Below are positions 39,407 to 51,027 of a DNA stretch of 64,000 bases, piece by piece. A program made the position numbers and the translations under genes. Each line of letters opens with the position of its first letter. The stretch's first letter is position 1. The notes under the pieces are model-generated. The model was not told the origin of the DNA. It saw only the letters and a list, made by a program, of their open reading frames with translations, and searched no databases. Origin of the DNA: Pseudomonas viridiflava (GTDB taxonomy: Bacteria > Pseudomonadota > Gammaproteobacteria > Pseudomonadales > Pseudomonadaceae); NCBI RefSeq assembly GCF_900583165.1, contig NZ_UTKY01000008.1, forward strand, positions 62,001-126,000. The letters run 5' to 3'.

Positions 39407-40024
39407 TTACAGAACGTCGAGCAGCTCGACGTCAAACACCAGAACGCTGTGCGGCGGGATGCTGCCAACGCCTTGAGCGCCGTAAGCCAGTTCGCTCGGC
39501 ACGTACAGGCGCCATTTGCTGCCGGCATTCATCAGTTGCAGGGCTTCGGTCCAGCCGGCGATCACGCCGCCAACCGGGAATTCTGCTGGCTGGCCGCGCT
39601 CGTAGGAGCTGTCGAACACAGTGCCGTCGATCAGGGTGCCGTGGTAGTGAGTACGCACTTGGTCTTCACGGGTCGGCTTGGCGCCTTCACCGGCAGTCAG
39701 TACTTCGAACTGCAGGCCGGAAGCCAGGGTGGTGATGCCATCACGCTTAGCGTTTTCAGCCAGGAAGGCCAGGCCTTCGCCGGCCGCCGCTTCAGCCTTG
39801 GCAGCCGCTTCGGCTTGCATGATTTCGCGGATCACCTTGAAGCTGGCAGCCATTTGTTCCTGGTCCACACGGCTTGGCTCACCTGCAAAGGCGTCGGTCA
39901 GGCCAGCCAGGATCGCGTCCAGACTCACGCCCGGTGGCGGGTTGTCACGCAGTTGGTCGCCCAGTTGACGGCCAATACCGTAGCTGACGCGGGTTTCGTC
40001 GGTGGACAGGTTAACTTCGGACAT
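39407..40024 (-). CDS. fklB: FKBP-type peptidyl-prolyl isomerase FklB
   Basis: The start at 40024 (MSEVNLSTDETRVSYGIGRQLGDQLRDN) has a GGAG site and gives 205 residues, like E. coli FklB. The N-terminal dimerisation helices (1 to about 90) are followed by an FKBP domain (VRTHYHGTLIDGTVFDSSYERGQPAEF ... AGWTEALQLM ... IPPHSVLVFDVELLDVL). It catalyses proline isomerisation in the cytoplasm or periplasm; no signal peptide is present. Confidence 0.95.
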   Translation of the reverse strand: MSEVNLSTDETRVSYGIGRQLGDQLRDNPPPGVSLDAILAGLTDAFAGEPSRVDQEQMAASFKVIREIMQAEAAAKAEAAAGEGLAFLAENAKRDGITTLASGLQFEVLTAGEGAKPTREDQVRTHYHGTLIDGTVFDSSYERGQPAEFPVGGVIAGWTEALQLMNAGSKWRLYVPSELAYGAQGVGSIPPHSVLVFDVELLDVL

Positions 40025-40231
40025 GGAAGGCTCCGCTGTAGAACGGCACTGAAAAACCGGCATGAATGCCGAGCCTCGGTGCCATCCAGAACTAAAAGGG
40101 CCAGCAGACTAGCACAGAATACTGGCCACTGATCAGCCCGCCGCCGCGCCCCAACCTACCTATCTACCGCCGGGACATCCATTGCCCACTCCATGCTGGA
40201 GGTTCATTCCTTCACCCTGGAGACAGTGCCG

Positions 40232-43200
40232 ATGAGCACGACGCAATCCACACTCGAGCAATTACGTAATCAACTGTTCGAGATTGACCCTAGCTTGAGC
40301 CCCCAAAGCCAAGACCCGATCGCTCGTCCAGCCCTATCGATTGCGCTGGAAAAGCTCAGCAACACACTGACGACGGCAAATGCCACCTTCCTCAGCCAGG
40401 CACGCACGTTGTATCAGGCGCTGACCGAGTCAGATCTCGCAACGGTCGACGGCAAAGCGCTGCTCAAACGCCTCAAGGCCAACCTTACGACCCAACTGCA
40501 GGACCTTGACGACACCTGCAAAGTCGGCGACCAGGGCCGCAAACAGTTTCTAACCTACACCGCGGGTATCAGCGCGCTGGAACAGGAGGCCCAACTGAAT
40601 GTGCAGGACCTCCTGCTATCGCCTTCTGATCAGCGCATGATCGAGGATTGCTCCCTCGGCCCTTCACTGCGACCCGGCATGTACGCACTGACGTTCAGCT
40701 ATCAAGCGCAGACCGTGGTGTTCGCTGGCGCGTTCGTACTGACTCGCCAGCACACCCCAACGGTCAGCCACATGGACGGCGGTGAACACGTCGGGCCGGT
40801 AATCCTGTTCAGCCCGTCCCGAGGCATCGAGGCGTTCGAGAGGCTGCGAGACCTTGACCAAGGCCTGAAGACGCTCATGACGCAGTCGGCCGGCCGCGAG
40901 GAGTTTACTCAGCATTTGCCTGTCGGCTACCAACACCTGGACGTGGCAGGCATCTGGCCGCTGGAGTTGCAACCCATCGAGGACATGCCGCTGTTCGAAC
41001 ACACTTACCAGGCGCTCCTCGATAAGCGTGCCCTGGATATCAACCTGGCCCTGAACCAGGCCAACGAAGGGCAACACACCGCTCGCCAGTTATACGCAGC
41101 CCTCGATGCCGCCATCGTCGCGGCCCTCCCCGACCTGTCACCCCGGCTGGACTTGCGAGCTCAGCGTGTGCTGGAGCTCGCGCTACACAATGCCCTCCCG
41201 GACTGGTACCGCAACGCCGAGCTGGCACAGCGCCAAACGCTGGACGAGCAGGCCCTGGCCTACAATCAAGCGCGCCAGTCATTCATCGACCTGATCGGGC
41301 CGGCAGCAACACCTCAAGCATTGGCGCGCTTCGAGCTGGTGGCGCGCCTGGCCGATGAATTGGACATCCACGATCTGGAGCCAGACCAGTTGCACCTCGT
41401 CACCCAACGACAGGTGAACAATGTTGGCAGTTATGAGCAGCGTCGTAGTCTGGTGGAACTCACGTTGCGTGGCCTGCACACCGGCGACGAAAAAACCGGC
41501 TCAGCCTTCCTGACCGCAACCACCCTGACCTATGAGGGCAATGCTCTCACCGACCAACACGCTGGGTTGACGCCACAGAGCCTGCTCACGCTGATCCAGA
41601 ACATGCAACCGCGCGTGGACTTTGCCACCGTGCAACAAGCCCATCTGGGCAAGCCCGAGATCAAACAAGCCGCCCGCTCGATGGTTGATGCCAGGCTGGT
41701 TTTGCTGGCCAGGGTCGCCCAATTACAAGGCCACCTGAACGCAGCCGACCACCAACGTTTTGAGCAGTTACGCGCCAACCTTCATCCGCATCTGCGTGCC
41801 CATACGGTACTGCTGCACGGCGCACAGCTTAAAGACCTGTGGGTATTGCGCGACGAGCAAGCCGATGGCCAGATCGCGCGTCTGTTGCTGTGCACACCCG
41901 AGGCGCCACGTGATCGGCAATTCATTGCGTTCAACAGCCTGCGCGAATGTCAGACGCATATTCTCGGCTGGGCCGACGACCCGACCCGCGTGAACGGTCG
42001 CTCCATGAGCGACTACCTGATAGAGCAGGTGCCCCTGCGCTTTCGTCCCAAAATGCAGACGTTCCTCAAGCGCCTGGGTTTCAAGCCCGCTGGCGAGGAG
42101 CACACCGAAGTCACGTTCGGCCCCTCCTGCACGCATGCCGCCTGCCTGGACGCCATGGTGATGCATCTGCTCGACGGTGAACTGGTGGACGATTATGAAC
42201 ACGGTACGCCGCTGTGGTATCGCTCGGCTGCCGCCAGCGACCTAAACCGCCTGACCAGCCTGAGCGAAGACGCCGCCGGCGCACTGCACACCTATAACCA
42301 ACGCCCGGATGCGGAGGCCAACCTCACCACGTTTAATGAATACCTGCACGCACATGCTCGGCTGAGCCTCAATGCCCTGTTGGGTCGAGCGGCGAAAGAT
42401 GTCGACCCGGACAGCGTCTTCGCGTATTCGCCCAAACCGCTGGTGGGCCGCCCTGCCGCACCGATCTCCTATACCCAGCTGTACCGTGATGGCTATGAAG
42501 ACGGTATCGGCTTTATCGACGAAAAATTCTCCACCAGCGCCACGTTCCGCGGACCGCCCGGCGCTGATCTTAGCCAGTTAACGGCGAAGAACGTCGCGCG
42601 TTCGGTAACCGGTGTATGGATCGGCGAGCGCTATACCCAGGAAGTGCGCAAGCGCCTTCAGGACGATCATCCAGGCTACGCCGAACGACGCCACGCCACG
42701 CTGGCCATTGTGCAATTGCAGATGAAAAGCGCAGCGCTTGAGTCGCGCCTGCAAGGCCACATCGCAAGCATCGACCTGGACTGGCTCGAACAGGCCATCG
42801 ACAGTCTGCCGCAGAGTGCCGTCTCGACGCGCAACCTCTACAAAATCCATCGCTTGTTTATCGACGGTGAGTGGGTGATCGGCAACTACCTGTTCAGCCA
42901 CGCCGACGACCCGGTATTGCTCTACACCCCGAATGCGCCAGACGGCATTGGCTTTCGCGAAGCGAAACTATTCAATTACCTGCTCAAACAGGTCGAGGGC
43001 ATGCTGGCGTATTTCTGCGAGCGGGTTGCCGTACAGTCCCAAACCCGCGTGAGGCAATTTCTACAAGAGGCGCGCCAAGGACTGCCCGATGACATCAACC
43101 GAACGACGCCCAGCCCAGCCCGTCATGATGTGATCGCTCGCGTTCCGCCGTTGACCGACTTGCCGCGTGAGTTCTACAACATGAGCCTACAGCGCAAGAT

Positions 43201-45916
43201 CGACGATGTGCTCGCCACCACCGTCAACCGCACCCAGATGATCACCGGCATCCTCTGGACCTGCGTGGAATGGGTGACGGCCATTGCCACGATTCCATTT
43301 CCCGCCCTGAGCCTGGCCGTCGGTGGGTTGCTGGCGTTCAAAGACGCGATGCTGGCATTGAGTGCCTATCGCCAGGGCGACAAGGACAGCGCGTTGCAAC
43401 ATTACATCGGCTACCTGGCCAACCTGGGGGGCGCGGTACTCTTCGATATGCGCCCGGCCCTTAAAGGCTTGCCGACTCGCCCCGTTATCAAGGCGGGCAA
43501 GCAGGCGCTGGATGCGGCCGCCCTCAGCCACCTGGACCCCATGCACCCACCGGGTATGCAGCCAGTTTTGTTCAACGGCGAATCCTACTGGGCGCCCCTG
43601 ACCCCTGATCCGCTGGGCCGCTACTTGCTCTATCGCTTGGACCCGCAAACCCAACAACTGCGCAGCACCGCGCGCTTGGTCAATAAAGATACCCAAGGTC
43701 GCTGGGTGCGCTCCGGCTACGCGGCCGGTGGACGCAAAGACTACGAGCCGCTGCTGGAGGAGGCTGACAACCCACTGGCGATTTATGAGATCGAGCCTGG
43801 GCAAGGCAAAAACCTGCGCGCCATCCTCAACCCTGCCTTCCAAAAAAACCACGGTGACTGGGCCGAGGGCGTCGCGGGGGCGGCCTTGAATAACGCGCAT
43901 GCCCAACTCGCGCCGCTGCGAAACGCGTATCCCGCCCAAGTCACGAAGCTGACGGCAGATGCCGATCAGTTTTTCCAGGCCTATTCCGCGACCGCCACAC
44001 CCCTACCATTGCCCACCCTTGCGATCGACACGCCGCACGCGACGATCCTTGGGCAACTGTTCACCCCCAACAAACAGCTAATTATCGGCGCCCTAAACGA
44101 CTCCATCGCCAGTAAACAGTTGCTGATCGACAACATGCAGACCCTCGCTCAACAAGGCCTCAAGCGCCTGTACATCGAGAACCTGCCACGGGATGCATTC
44201 CGCACCAAACTGATGATTCTTAATGGGGAAATCAAAGGCAATGTCGCCCGCGCGCTGCAACGTGTCGAAGAACACCTGGCACAGGTCGACCAGGCGCTCG
44301 GCTTTAACCGGGATGCGCCATTCTCTTACCGCACGCTGTTGCTGCAGGCCCGCCGACATCAGGTGGCCATTGAGGGGGTCGACGGCGCCTGTTCCTATCA
44401 CCTGGAACATGTCCTGAACTTGGCCGCAGCCGATCGGCTGATTCCGCGTACGAGCAAGTTGCGTAATTTTTATTCACACAAGATCCTCGAAAGCGCCACC
44501 CGAAAATCGCCGGACGAAGGCTGGATTGCCTTGGTAGAACACGACAGGATAGGCAGTTATGAACAACTTCCCGGCCTGGCGGCCCTGCAAAAAACGCCAG
44601 CCCTACATGTGCAAGACGCTGCACCGGGCCAGCCCCTGGGCGTCTTGCCGGATGCCACCAGCGCGGCACAGTCAAGGGGCGACTTTCAATTGTCGATCCA
44701 GACGCTCTACCACACCCGCGCAAAGCCGGCCTCCGCGTCAACGCCTGTGGCCACGCATTTCAGCGATTTCGATATCGCCCCCGAATTAAGACAGCACATT
44801 GAACGCCTCACATATAGCAGTCGCGGCATGGACAGCCGTTATGGCCCCTACGGCAACGACCCCAGCCGCGCAGCGTTCAACGCGTTTCTAGACATACGTC
44901 AACGCCTGCGTAATAAGGCCAAGGCATTTTTTGCCGATTACACTCCGGGGGCACGTTCTTCCCTCACAGCGCTCGACTCTGCCGCCAGTGAATCAGACTT
45001 CATCAAAACGTTATATCAGCAGCGATCCGGGCTGGTCATCGGTGAAATTCACTCTCACGAGTCCAGCAAAGTGTTCCTGATCAAACACATGAAGCTACTG
45101 CAAAAACAGGGTGTAAAAACACTGTATGTCGAACATGTGTTCACCGATCTGCACCAGGCTCATCTCGATACGTTCCATAACACCTCAAAGATGCCGACGA
45201 GCCTGCAGCAGTACATGAACTTTCAGGACCGGAATCATATGTATGGTTACCAGGGCCCCAACACGTTCACCAACGTGTTCAAAGCGGCGAACAAATATGG
45301 CATCCGCATCCGAGCACTGGATTGCACGGCAAGTTACCACCTCAAAGGGATCAGTGAGTCCCGAGCGCGCTACACGATGTTCAGCTATTTCGCCCATCAC
45401 GTGATCAACGCCGACCAAGCCACCACCGGAGCCCATAAGTGGGTAGCACTCATGGGCAACGGCCACACCGACCTGCAACAGTTGGTGCCTGGCATTGCAC
45501 AGATGCAGGACGCCGTCAGCCTGCATATACGCGACGTACCGCCCGGCAAGAACCGCGCCCTGCATCGCAATGGCTGGGAGCGGGTGGGTGAAGGTTTGAG
45601 CGACGGGACTGCCTTGCGCAGCGACTTCAGAATAAACGTCGCAACCCCTGGTAAGCGTGAGTTTGTTACACCGATGCCCGACCGTGCTCGCCTGCGCCTT
45701 AAAGGGCATTTCCTGATAGAACACCCCTCGGGCGCCCCCGCTAACCTAGTGCACCACTCCAGCACCGGGGAAATCATTACCACGCCGATTCAGATAGATG
45801 AAAGGGGCCAATTTTTCATCGAGCGCTGGGATGCGTTTGCCGCCAAGCGCTTCATCTTGGAATCACAGCTGATCCGAGCCTTGGAAACCGAAATAGGTTT
45901 GGTGCGCGCGCCATGA
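40232..45916 (+). CDS. Giant toxin-like protein with two Tiki-like domains (dermonecrotic-toxin-like)
   Basis: The ATG at 40232 has a GGAG site and gives 1894 residues; an ATG 39 bases upstream is possible. The N-terminal two-thirds resemble the large pseudomonad proteins annotated as dermonecrotic-toxin-like (DUF6543). A hydrophobic hairpin at about 1003-1055 could be a translocation segment. A first Tiki/TraB-like domain (about 1270-1470) has GALNDS (1286-1291) and EHDR in place of catalytic residues. A second (about 1590-1780) keeps GEIHSHE (1604-1610), DCTASYH and GNGH (1742-1745). The C-terminus (1780-1894) has no known domain. No signal peptide is visible; the export route is unknown. 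Confidence 0.75.
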   Translation: MSTTQSTLEQLRNQLFEIDPSLSPQSQDPIARPALSIALEKLSNTLTTANATFLSQARTLYQALTESDLATVDGKALLKRLKANLTTQLQDLDDTCKVGDQGRKQFLTYTAGISALEQEAQLNVQDLLLSPSDQRMIEDCSLGPSLRPGMYALTFSYQAQTVVFAGAFVLTRQHTPTVSHMDGGEHVGPVILFSPSRGIEAFERLRDLDQGLKTLMTQSAGREEFTQHLPVGYQHLDVAGIWPLELQPIEDMPLFEHTYQALLDKRALDINLALNQANEGQHTARQLYAALDAAIVAALPDLSPRLDLRAQRVLELALHNALPDWYRNAELAQRQTLDEQALAYNQARQSFIDLIGPAATPQALARFELVARLADELDIHDLEPDQLHLVTQRQVNNVGSYEQRRSLVELTLRGLHTGDEKTGSAFLTATTLTYEGNALTDQHAGLTPQSLLTLIQNMQPRVDFATVQQAHLGKPEIKQAARSMVDARLVLLARVAQLQGHLNAADHQRFEQLRANLHPHLRAHTVLLHGAQLKDLWVLRDEQADGQIARLLLCTPEAPRDRQFIAFNSLRECQTHILGWADDPTRVNGRSMSDYLIEQVPLRFRPKMQTFLKRLGFKPAGEEHTEVTFGPSCTHAACLDAMVMHLLDGELVDDYEHGTPLWYRSAAASDLNRLTSLSEDAAGALHTYNQRPDAEANLTTFNEYLHAHARLSLNALLGRAAKDVDPDSVFAYSPKPLVGRPAAPISYTQLYRDGYEDGIGFIDEKFSTSATFRGPPGADLSQLTAKNVARSVTGVWIGERYTQEVRKRLQDDHPGYAERRHATLAIVQLQMKSAALESRLQGHIASIDLDWLEQAIDSLPQSAVSTRNLYKIHRLFIDGEWVIGNYLFSHADDPVLLYTPNAPDGIGFREAKLFNYLLKQVEGMLAYFCERVAVQSQTRVRQFLQEARQGLPDDINRTTPSPARHDVIARVPPLTDLPREFYNMSLQRKIDDVLATTVNRTQMITGILWTCVEWVTAIATIPFPALSLAVGGLLAFKDAMLALSAYRQGDKDSALQHYIGYLANLGGAVLFDMRPALKGLPTRPVIKAGKQALDAAALSHLDPMHPPGMQPVLFNGESYWAPLTPDPLGRYLLYRLDPQTQQLRSTARLVNKDTQGRWVRSGYAAGGRKDYEPLLEEADNPLAIYEIEPGQGKNLRAILNPAFQKNHGDWAEGVAGAALNNAHAQLAPLRNAYPAQVTKLTADADQFFQAYSATATPLPLPTLAIDTPHATILGQLFTPNKQLIIGALNDSIASKQLLIDNMQTLAQQGLKRLYIENLPRDAFRTKLMILNGEIKGNVARALQRVEEHLAQVDQALGFNRDAPFSYRTLLLQARRHQVAIEGVDGACSYHLEHVLNLAAADRLIPRTSKLRNFYSHKILESATRKSPDEGWIALVEHDRIGSYEQLPGLAALQKTPALHVQDAAPGQPLGVLPDATSAAQSRGDFQLSIQTLYHTRAKPASASTPVATHFSDFDIAPELRQHIERLTYSSRGMDSRYGPYGNDPSRAAFNAFLDIRQRLRNKAKAFFADYTPGARSSLTALDSAASESDFIKTLYQQRSGLVIGEIHSHESSKVFLIKHMKLLQKQGVKTLYVEHVFTDLHQAHLDTFHNTSKMPTSLQQYMNFQDRNHMYGYQGPNTFTNVFKAANKYGIRIRALDCTASYHLKGISESRARYTMFSYFAHHVINADQATTGAHKWVALMGNGHTDLQQLVPGIAQMQDAVSLHIRDVPPGKNRALHRNGWERVGEGLSDGTALRSDFRINVATPGKREFVTPMPDRARLRLKGHFLIEHPSGAPANLVHHSSTGEIITTPIQIDERGQFFIERWDAFAAKRFILESQLIRALETEIGLVRAP

Positions 45917-45967
45917 TCGCAGCCCTGCCTGCAATGGGCGGGGCTTAAGCCACCCTTTATCAGAAAA

Positions 45968-45996
45968 AGTTTCAGATTCGAATCTTGCCGCCGATA
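45968..45996 (+). promoter_or_regulatory. Possible FliA (sigma-28) promoter of the chemoreceptor
   Basis: GCCGATA at 45990-45996 matches the FliA -10 element; AAAGTTT-like bases lie upstream but the spacing is not ideal. Confidence 0.4.
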
Positions 45997-46073
45997 CAGC
46001 GCTACACATATCGGCTGGCCTCAACAACAACTACCGCCCAGCACACCACCCTCATTTTATTGCGGAGCATTCG

Positions 46074-47993
46074 ATGAACAGCTGGTTCGGTAACATCAGC
46101 GTCAACCTCAAGCTTGGCCTGGGCTTCGGTCTGGTACTGGTCCTCACTTCAATCCTGGCCCTCACTGGCTGGACCAGCCTGGGCGGCCTGATTGATCGTA
46201 GCAACTGGATGAGCGATATCACCCAGCTCAACGCGTCACTGACCAAGCTGCGCATCGTGCGCCTGCAGTACATGCTTGCCAACGGCGACGAAGCGGTGGC
46301 GCAAAACGTACAAACCAACCTGGATGCCTTCGCGGCCCAGCAGCAGAAACTCCTGGACTCCTTCAAGAGCCCGGAGAACCTGAAGCTGCTCAATGAGCAA
46401 AAAGCCGTCATCACGGCATACCAGCAGTCCCTGAACAAAATGCGCGAGGCCTACCGTAACGGTAACGCCTCGCGTCTGGTGATGGGCGACAAGGCCGACA
46501 TTGCCAACGCCCAGATCGACGCGCTGGAAAACAGCGTGAAACAAATACCCGACAGTTCCGAACACTTGGCCCAATTTCAGGCCGTGGCCGACGCCAAGAT
46601 GCAATTCCAGCTGGCACGCTACGAAGTGCGTGGTTACACCGGCAACGTCAGCCCGGACACCGAAGCACGCGCTGCCGCACAAATCGAGAAAGCCATTGAT
46701 GGCCTGAAAAGCCTCAGCGCCGCCTTCGGTGCCAGCCAGCAAAGCGCGCTGACTGCGCTGGAGTCCGCATTGGGTGCCTATCGCACGGCCGTGCAGAACT
46801 ACAAGGCGGCCAATGCCAACATCGTCACCGCACGCGCCGAAATGACCACCCAAGGTGCCGACATCGTCACCATCAGCGACAAGCTCTACGAGATCCAACT
46901 CGAACGCCGCGACGCCGAAAGCGCCCAGGCCCGCAGCCTGCAGTTGATCAGCACCTTGCTGGCGTTGCTGGTTGGCGTCATTGCCGCCTGGGTCATCACC
47001 CGCCAGATCACCCGTCCGATCCAGGAAACCCTGGCCGTGGTGGAACGCATTGCCTCCGGCGATTTGAGCCACAACATCCAGGTCACGCGTCGCGATGAGC
47101 TGGGCGTGTTGCAGCAAGGCATCCAGCGCATGGGCACGACCCTGCGCGAGTTGATCAGCGGCATTCGTGACGGCGTGACCCAGATCGCCAGCGCCGCTGA
47201 AGAGCTGTCGGCGGTGACCGAGCAGACCAGCGCGGGCGTGAACAGTCAGAAGATCGAAACGGACCAGGTCGCCACCGCGATGCACGAAATGACCGCCACC
47301 GTGCAGGAAGTGGCGCGCAACGCCGAGCAGGCTTCCCTGGCCGCTGCCGACGCCGACGGCCAAGCCCGCGCAGGCGACAAAGTGGTTGCCGAAGCCATCG
47401 CCCAGATCGAGCGTCTGGCCGCTGAAGTGGCGCGCTCTACCGACGCGATGAGCCATCTGCAACAAGAGAGCAACAAGATCGGCAGCGTGATGGACGTGAT
47501 CAAGGCCGTGGCCGAGCAGACCAACTTGCTGGCGCTCAACGCGGCCATCGAAGCGGCACGTGCCGGTGAAGCCGGTCGCGGGTTTGCCGTGGTGGCCGAT
47601 GAAGTCCGCGGCCTGGCCCAGCGCACGCAGAAATCCACCGAAGAAATCGAAGGCCTGGTGGCCGGCCTGCAAAACGGCACCCAGCAAGTGGCCAATGTGA
47701 TGAACAACAGCCGCAGCCTCACTGACAGCAGCGTGGAACTGACGCGCAAGGCCGGTGCATCCCTGGAAAACATCACCCGTACGGTGTCGAATATTCAGTC
47801 GATGAACCAGCAGATTGCCGCCGCCGCTGAACAACAGAGCGCCGTGGCCGAAGAGATCAGCCGCAGCATTGTGAACGTGCGTGATGTGTCGGAGCAGACC
47901 GCAACGGCGAGTGACGAGACGGCCAAATCGAGCGTTGAACTGGCGCGTTTGGGTAGCCAGTTGCAGCAGATGGTCAGCCATTTCCGGGTGTAA
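46074..47993 (+). CDS. Methyl-accepting chemotaxis protein with HBM sensor domain
   Basis: A 639-residue chemoreceptor: a transmembrane helix near residue 12-35, a roughly 255-residue all-helical periplasmic HBM-type domain, a second transmembrane helix at about 290-310 ([22 protein letters not shown]), HAMP, then a cytoplasmic signalling domain with the hairpin tip [33 protein letters not shown] receptors such as P. putida McpS bind TCA-cycle organic acids. It stands between the two toxin genes but need not be related to them. Confidence 0.93.
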   Translation: MNSWFGNISVNLKLGLGFGLVLVLTSILALTGWTSLGGLIDRSNWMSDITQLNASLTKLRIVRLQYMLANGDEAVAQNVQTNLDAFAAQQQKLLDSFKSPENLKLLNEQKAVITAYQQSLNKMREAYRNGNASRLVMGDKADIANAQIDALENSVKQIPDSSEHLAQFQAVADAKMQFQLARYEVRGYTGNVSPDTEARAAAQIEKAIDGLKSLSAAFGASQQSALTALESALGAYRTAVQNYKAANANIVTARAEMTTQGADIVTISDKLYEIQLERRDAESAQARSLQLISTLLALLVGVIAAWVITRQITRPIQETLAVVERIASGDLSHNIQVTRRDELGVLQQGIQRMGTTLRELISGIRDGVTQIASAAEELSAVTEQTSAGVNSQKIETDQVATAMHEMTATVQEVARNAEQASLAAADADGQARAGDKVVAEAIAQIERLAAEVARSTDAMSHLQQESNKIGSVMDVIKAVAEQTNLLALNAAIEAARAGEAGRGFAVVADEVRGLAQRTQKSTEEIEGLVAGLQNGTQQVANVMNNSRSLTDSSVELTRKAGASLENITRTVSNIQSMNQQIAAAAEQQSAVAEEISRSIVNVRDVSEQTATASDETAKSSVELARLGSQLQQMVSHFRV

Positions 47994-47999
47994 GTAACC

Positions 48000-48033
48000 G
48001 CTGTGGCGATGGAGCCGGCTCCGTCGCCACAGC
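48000..48033. repeat. Perfect palindrome, REP-like, after the chemoreceptor gene
   Basis: GCTGTGGCGA(T)GGAGCC / GGCTCC(G)TCGCCACAGC. It may act as a terminator or mRNA-end hairpin, though no T tract follows. Confidence 0.7.
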
Positions 48034-48049
48034 TATTCACTGATTTACA

Positions 48050-48421
48050 TCAACCCGCGACATCTTCCTCAACAAACACTATTCGGTTCCCAAACGGATC
48101 CTTGATGCTCATCTCTCGCGAGCCCCAAGGCGTGTTTTCAACCTCAGGCTTGGCATAACGGTACGCTTTGCCCAGCAACCGCTGTTGGTACGCGTCCACC
48201 CCTTGCGCCTGAACCCGCACCGCCGCCCCCGGCGAAGCATCGCCATGATGCTCGGACAAATGCAGCACGCACTCACCCAACGACACCTGCAAGTACAGGG
48301 GGAAATTCGCCTCGAAACGATGCTGCCAGTCGACTTTGAACCCCAGAAAATCGACGTAGAACGCCAAGGCCTTGGCCTCGTCGAAAATCCGCAGAATCGG
48401 GGTGACTGTTCCTAATTGCAT
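48050..48421 (-). CDS. Glyoxalase/bleomycin-resistance-fold protein
   Basis: The start at 48421 (MQLGTVTPILRIFDEAKALAFYVDFLGFKVDW) has a GGAG site and gives 123 residues. It has the paired beta-alpha-beta-beta-beta modules of the VOC family, with LYLQVSLGECVLHLSEHHGD and a closing MSIKDPFGNRIVF. Members include glyoxalases, dioxygenases and bleomycin-binding proteins. The substrate is unknown. It is convergent with the chemoreceptor gene. Confidence 0.9.
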   Translation of the reverse strand: MQLGTVTPILRIFDEAKALAFYVDFLGFKVDWQHRFEANFPLYLQVSLGECVLHLSEHHGDASPGAAVRVQAQGVDAYQQRLLGKAYRYAKPEVENTPWGSREMSIKDPFGNRIVFVEEDVAG

Positions 48422-48500
48422 ATGACTCTCCAATGCCAGACCGCGTCCTGTTAACAGGCCGCCACCCTACCCCAAGGACACGACCTTAGAGAAGAGTGGC

Positions 48501-50909
48501 TCAGGCGTGGGGGATCCTTGTAATGCGTGCATGCCCCAGGTGGTCATTGGCGAGATGAACTTCATCGAACTGATAGGCATGCTCAGCAAATTCCCCAAGG
48601 CGACCCTCGGTGCGCAGGTGCTCGATAGTGCCGGGCGCCACGCACTGGCGGTCTTCAACGAACTGAGGGTTCGCCTCAATATTCTCGTTAAACGACACGG
48701 CGGGAATGCCGCGGCTGTCAATTTCGTAGAGGTAATAATCGCCGCCGAACTCGGTCTCGCCAAATTGCATGGCCGCCTCTTTGGATCGGGAAGCCACCAC
48801 GACACTGCCCTCCATCATTTTTTCAGGGCCGGAAAAAAAATTGGAGTCCCTGAAACCGATCTCGTCCGGTTCCCCTCGACGGTCCACACGCTCTATTTTT
48901 TCAACCCGATACAACACCGGCAGATCGGTGCGCTCGATCATGCCACGGCTATTGAAGTAGCCGCCGGCAGGCGGGGTAATGCTGCTCTGGTAGCGATTGG
49001 TCTTGAGGACGGTGTCATCGTCATACGATTCATATTCCGCTGAGGAGGTAGCATCCGAAGCCACAGAGGATGGCGACTGCTCATCCTCCGAATCGTCAAC
49101 TTTTGCTTTTTTCGGCGCAGGTTCATCCACGATCTCATAACCGGGCTGTGCCAGTGGACGCTTGGCTCCGGGTAGCAGGTAGACCTCCATGGCTTTGTCC
49201 CACGCAGGATTCAACGGGGCTTCCAGCGGCTCCGGCAACCGGGGGTAAGGCGTCGGGCTCATCAGTACACCCACTTGCCCGTTTACCCGCCGATAATTGA
49301 AAAAAGGTTTGCTGTTGACCGTGGGTGACCCACCGGGCGACTCGGGCTGAGATGCAGCCTCAAGGGTGGGCTCACCCGTGGCCGAAGCCCCTTTGCCAAG
49401 CGCATGGAAAAACGCCATCGTTGCAACGTCCGTCACCGCCTGATGCAAGCCTTTCTGGCGTTCGGCCTGCGTATCACCTTCGACAGCCTGGTCGGCCTCC
49501 ATCCCTACCTGCACACCATACGAGGCCGCGCCGATAGCCAGGCCGATGGGCCCGAGCAACGCCATGGGGATGGAAAATACAGCGTTACCTGCTTGCAACA
49601 TGCCCAGCGCGTCCCCCGTGTAAACCTCGGCATTGGACTTCATTTCGGTATCGGCATCGCTGTTGATGCGCTCACGCGTCTGGGCCGCCATGAAGGAAAA
49701 CACGTCGCCCGCGATAGGGTAATTCAGGGTATTGAGATGCCGACTGTTGGCCGCCATCTCCCCCGTACTGATTTTTTTCAGCGTACCGTCTACACCGTTG
49801 GCACTTAACGGACCGAATATGCCCTGCTGACGATCACGCAGGGAAAAATGCTGTTCCAATGCGACGGCCTTGGCGGGTTCGCGGCTCTGCTCAAGTACCC
49901 ATTGATCCATCGCAACGCGGTCCTTGAACGAAATGAGGGCCGGTTTTTCACCCGGAAAATACAGCGTTTCACCGCCGTCCTTCGCAACGAACCGCAGAAT
50001 ATCGTTGGAACGGTAGCCATTGATGTCAAAGGCCAGCACCTTGATATCCATCGCTGGCGCCCCTTCATCTTTGAACGGTACATCGGGTGCCGCCGCCTTC
50101 ATGAGACTGGCATAGACTTGGGGAGTCAGGCCCTGATCGGGGTGGGTTTGGTTAAGGGCCAACGCACTATTGGCCTCCATCACGAACTGCTTTTTGGCCA
50201 ACGCTTCCCATTGATCGCCATGTTTTGACCAGAAGTCATCCAGCTTGGTCATGACCTTCTTTTGCAGATCAGCCTCACGCACTACGCTCAACAATTCACT
50301 GGGTTTCATGCGCAGTTGGTTGCTTGCGTTGTAAACCCCTTTCTGCGGGCCATCCAGGTAGAGCCCGTAGACGGCGTCCAGATCGCGCCATGCCTCCTTG
50401 GCATTGGGTACGTCGTCATGGATTTTCGAATAGAGGTAACCCGGGCCGGTGCGGTCGAGTAAGAAACGTCCGAGGCGTTCGAAGAAGTCCGGAACGCTTT
50501 TGCTATCAACCAGCGAGAAGGGACTGGTGTTCGAACTGACGAAATGTGCCACCGCCTGCGCCTTGCCTGCGGCGCCGTAGCGTTGCGCCGAAAAAAAATC
50601 GCTGGCGACGGCCTCGGTGAGGGTCATCGATTTCTCGGGGATACCGTGGTGCTCCCAACCCGTTACGGCACTGCCGCTCTTTACGCTGCCGGTGGTTGAA
50701 AATTGATGCAGGTAAACCTTGTCAGGATCAATCCACTGGTTGGTCAAGTTCCAGACTTTTTCCTGGATCCAGCCTTTGACCGTTTCCCGGGGAAAAGGAA
50801 ATGTCCCGATGGCATCCGCCCCCGACTCTTTGCCAAGGCCCTCGTGGGAAGCGTTGAAATAGGCAGCGTTGACGTTGAAACGACTGAGATGATCGGACTG
50901 AGTTTGCAT
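48501..50909 (-). CDS. Toxin-like protein with ADP-ribosyltransferase-like C-terminus
   Basis: An 802-residue protein (ATG at 50909; a GTG 12 bases upstream is possible). The N-terminal 570 residues resemble the delivery part of the giant toxin's family, with a hydrophobic stretch near 455-475. An acidic linker contains PKKAKV (599-604), an NLS-like basic motif. The C-terminal 140 residues resemble pertussis-toxin-S1-type ADP-ribosyltransferases: LYR (Arg668), VASRS (707-709) and YYLYEIDSRG. In the ARTT-like loop EDRQ (752-755) a Gln stands where the catalytic Glu would be. No immunity gene is visible. Confidence 0.7.
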   Translation of the reverse strand: MQTQSDHLSRFNVNAAYFNASHEGLGKESGADAIGTFPFPRETVKGWIQEKVWNLTNQWIDPDKVYLHQFSTTGSVKSGSAVTGWEHHGIPEKSMTLTEAVASDFFSAQRYGAAGKAQAVAHFVSSNTSPFSLVDSKSVPDFFERLGRFLLDRTGPGYLYSKIHDDVPNAKEAWRDLDAVYGLYLDGPQKGVYNASNQLRMKPSELLSVVREADLQKKVMTKLDDFWSKHGDQWEALAKKQFVMEANSALALNQTHPDQGLTPQVYASLMKAAAPDVPFKDEGAPAMDIKVLAFDINGYRSNDILRFVAKDGGETLYFPGEKPALISFKDRVAMDQWVLEQSREPAKAVALEQHFSLRDRQQGIFGPLSANGVDGTLKKISTGEMAANSRHLNTLNYPIAGDVFSFMAAQTRERINSDADTEMKSNAEVYTGDALGMLQAGNAVFSIPMALLGPIGLAIGAASYGVQVGMEADQAVEGDTQAERQKGLHQAVTDVATMAFFHALGKGASATGEPTLEAASQPESPGGSPTVNSKPFFNYRRVNGQVGVLMSPTPYPRLPEPLEAPLNPAWDKAMEVYLLPGAKRPLAQPGYEIVDEPAPKKAKVDDSEDEQSPSSVASDATSSAEYESYDDDTVLKTNRYQSSITPPAGGYFNSRGMIERTDLPVLYRVEKIERVDRRGEPDEIGFRDSNFFSGPEKMMEGSVVVASRSKEAAMQFGETEFGGDYYLYEIDSRGIPAVSFNENIEANPQFVEDRQCVAPGTIEHLRTEGRLGEFAEHAYQFDEVHLANDHLGHARITRIPHA

Positions 50910-51027
50910 GCAGGTTCTCACAAAAATGAGCTGCCCAGTCTAGGAAGAACCCCCGGCACCACAACCGCCCTTTTGTAAGGGCTGATTGTTCATATTTCGA
51001 CAACATGCGCGGGTCACAGCGTTCGAC

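Noticed and set aside
46236..47981. A 581-codon minus-strand frame opposite the chemoreceptor
   Set aside because: Its His/Gly/Leu-rich sequence is the expected antisense of a coiled-coil receptor, with no domain of its own.
40232..50909. Toxins as polymorphic contact-dependent (Rhs/CDI) systems
   Set aside because: No RHS/YD repeats, haemagglutinin repeats or immunity genes are present.
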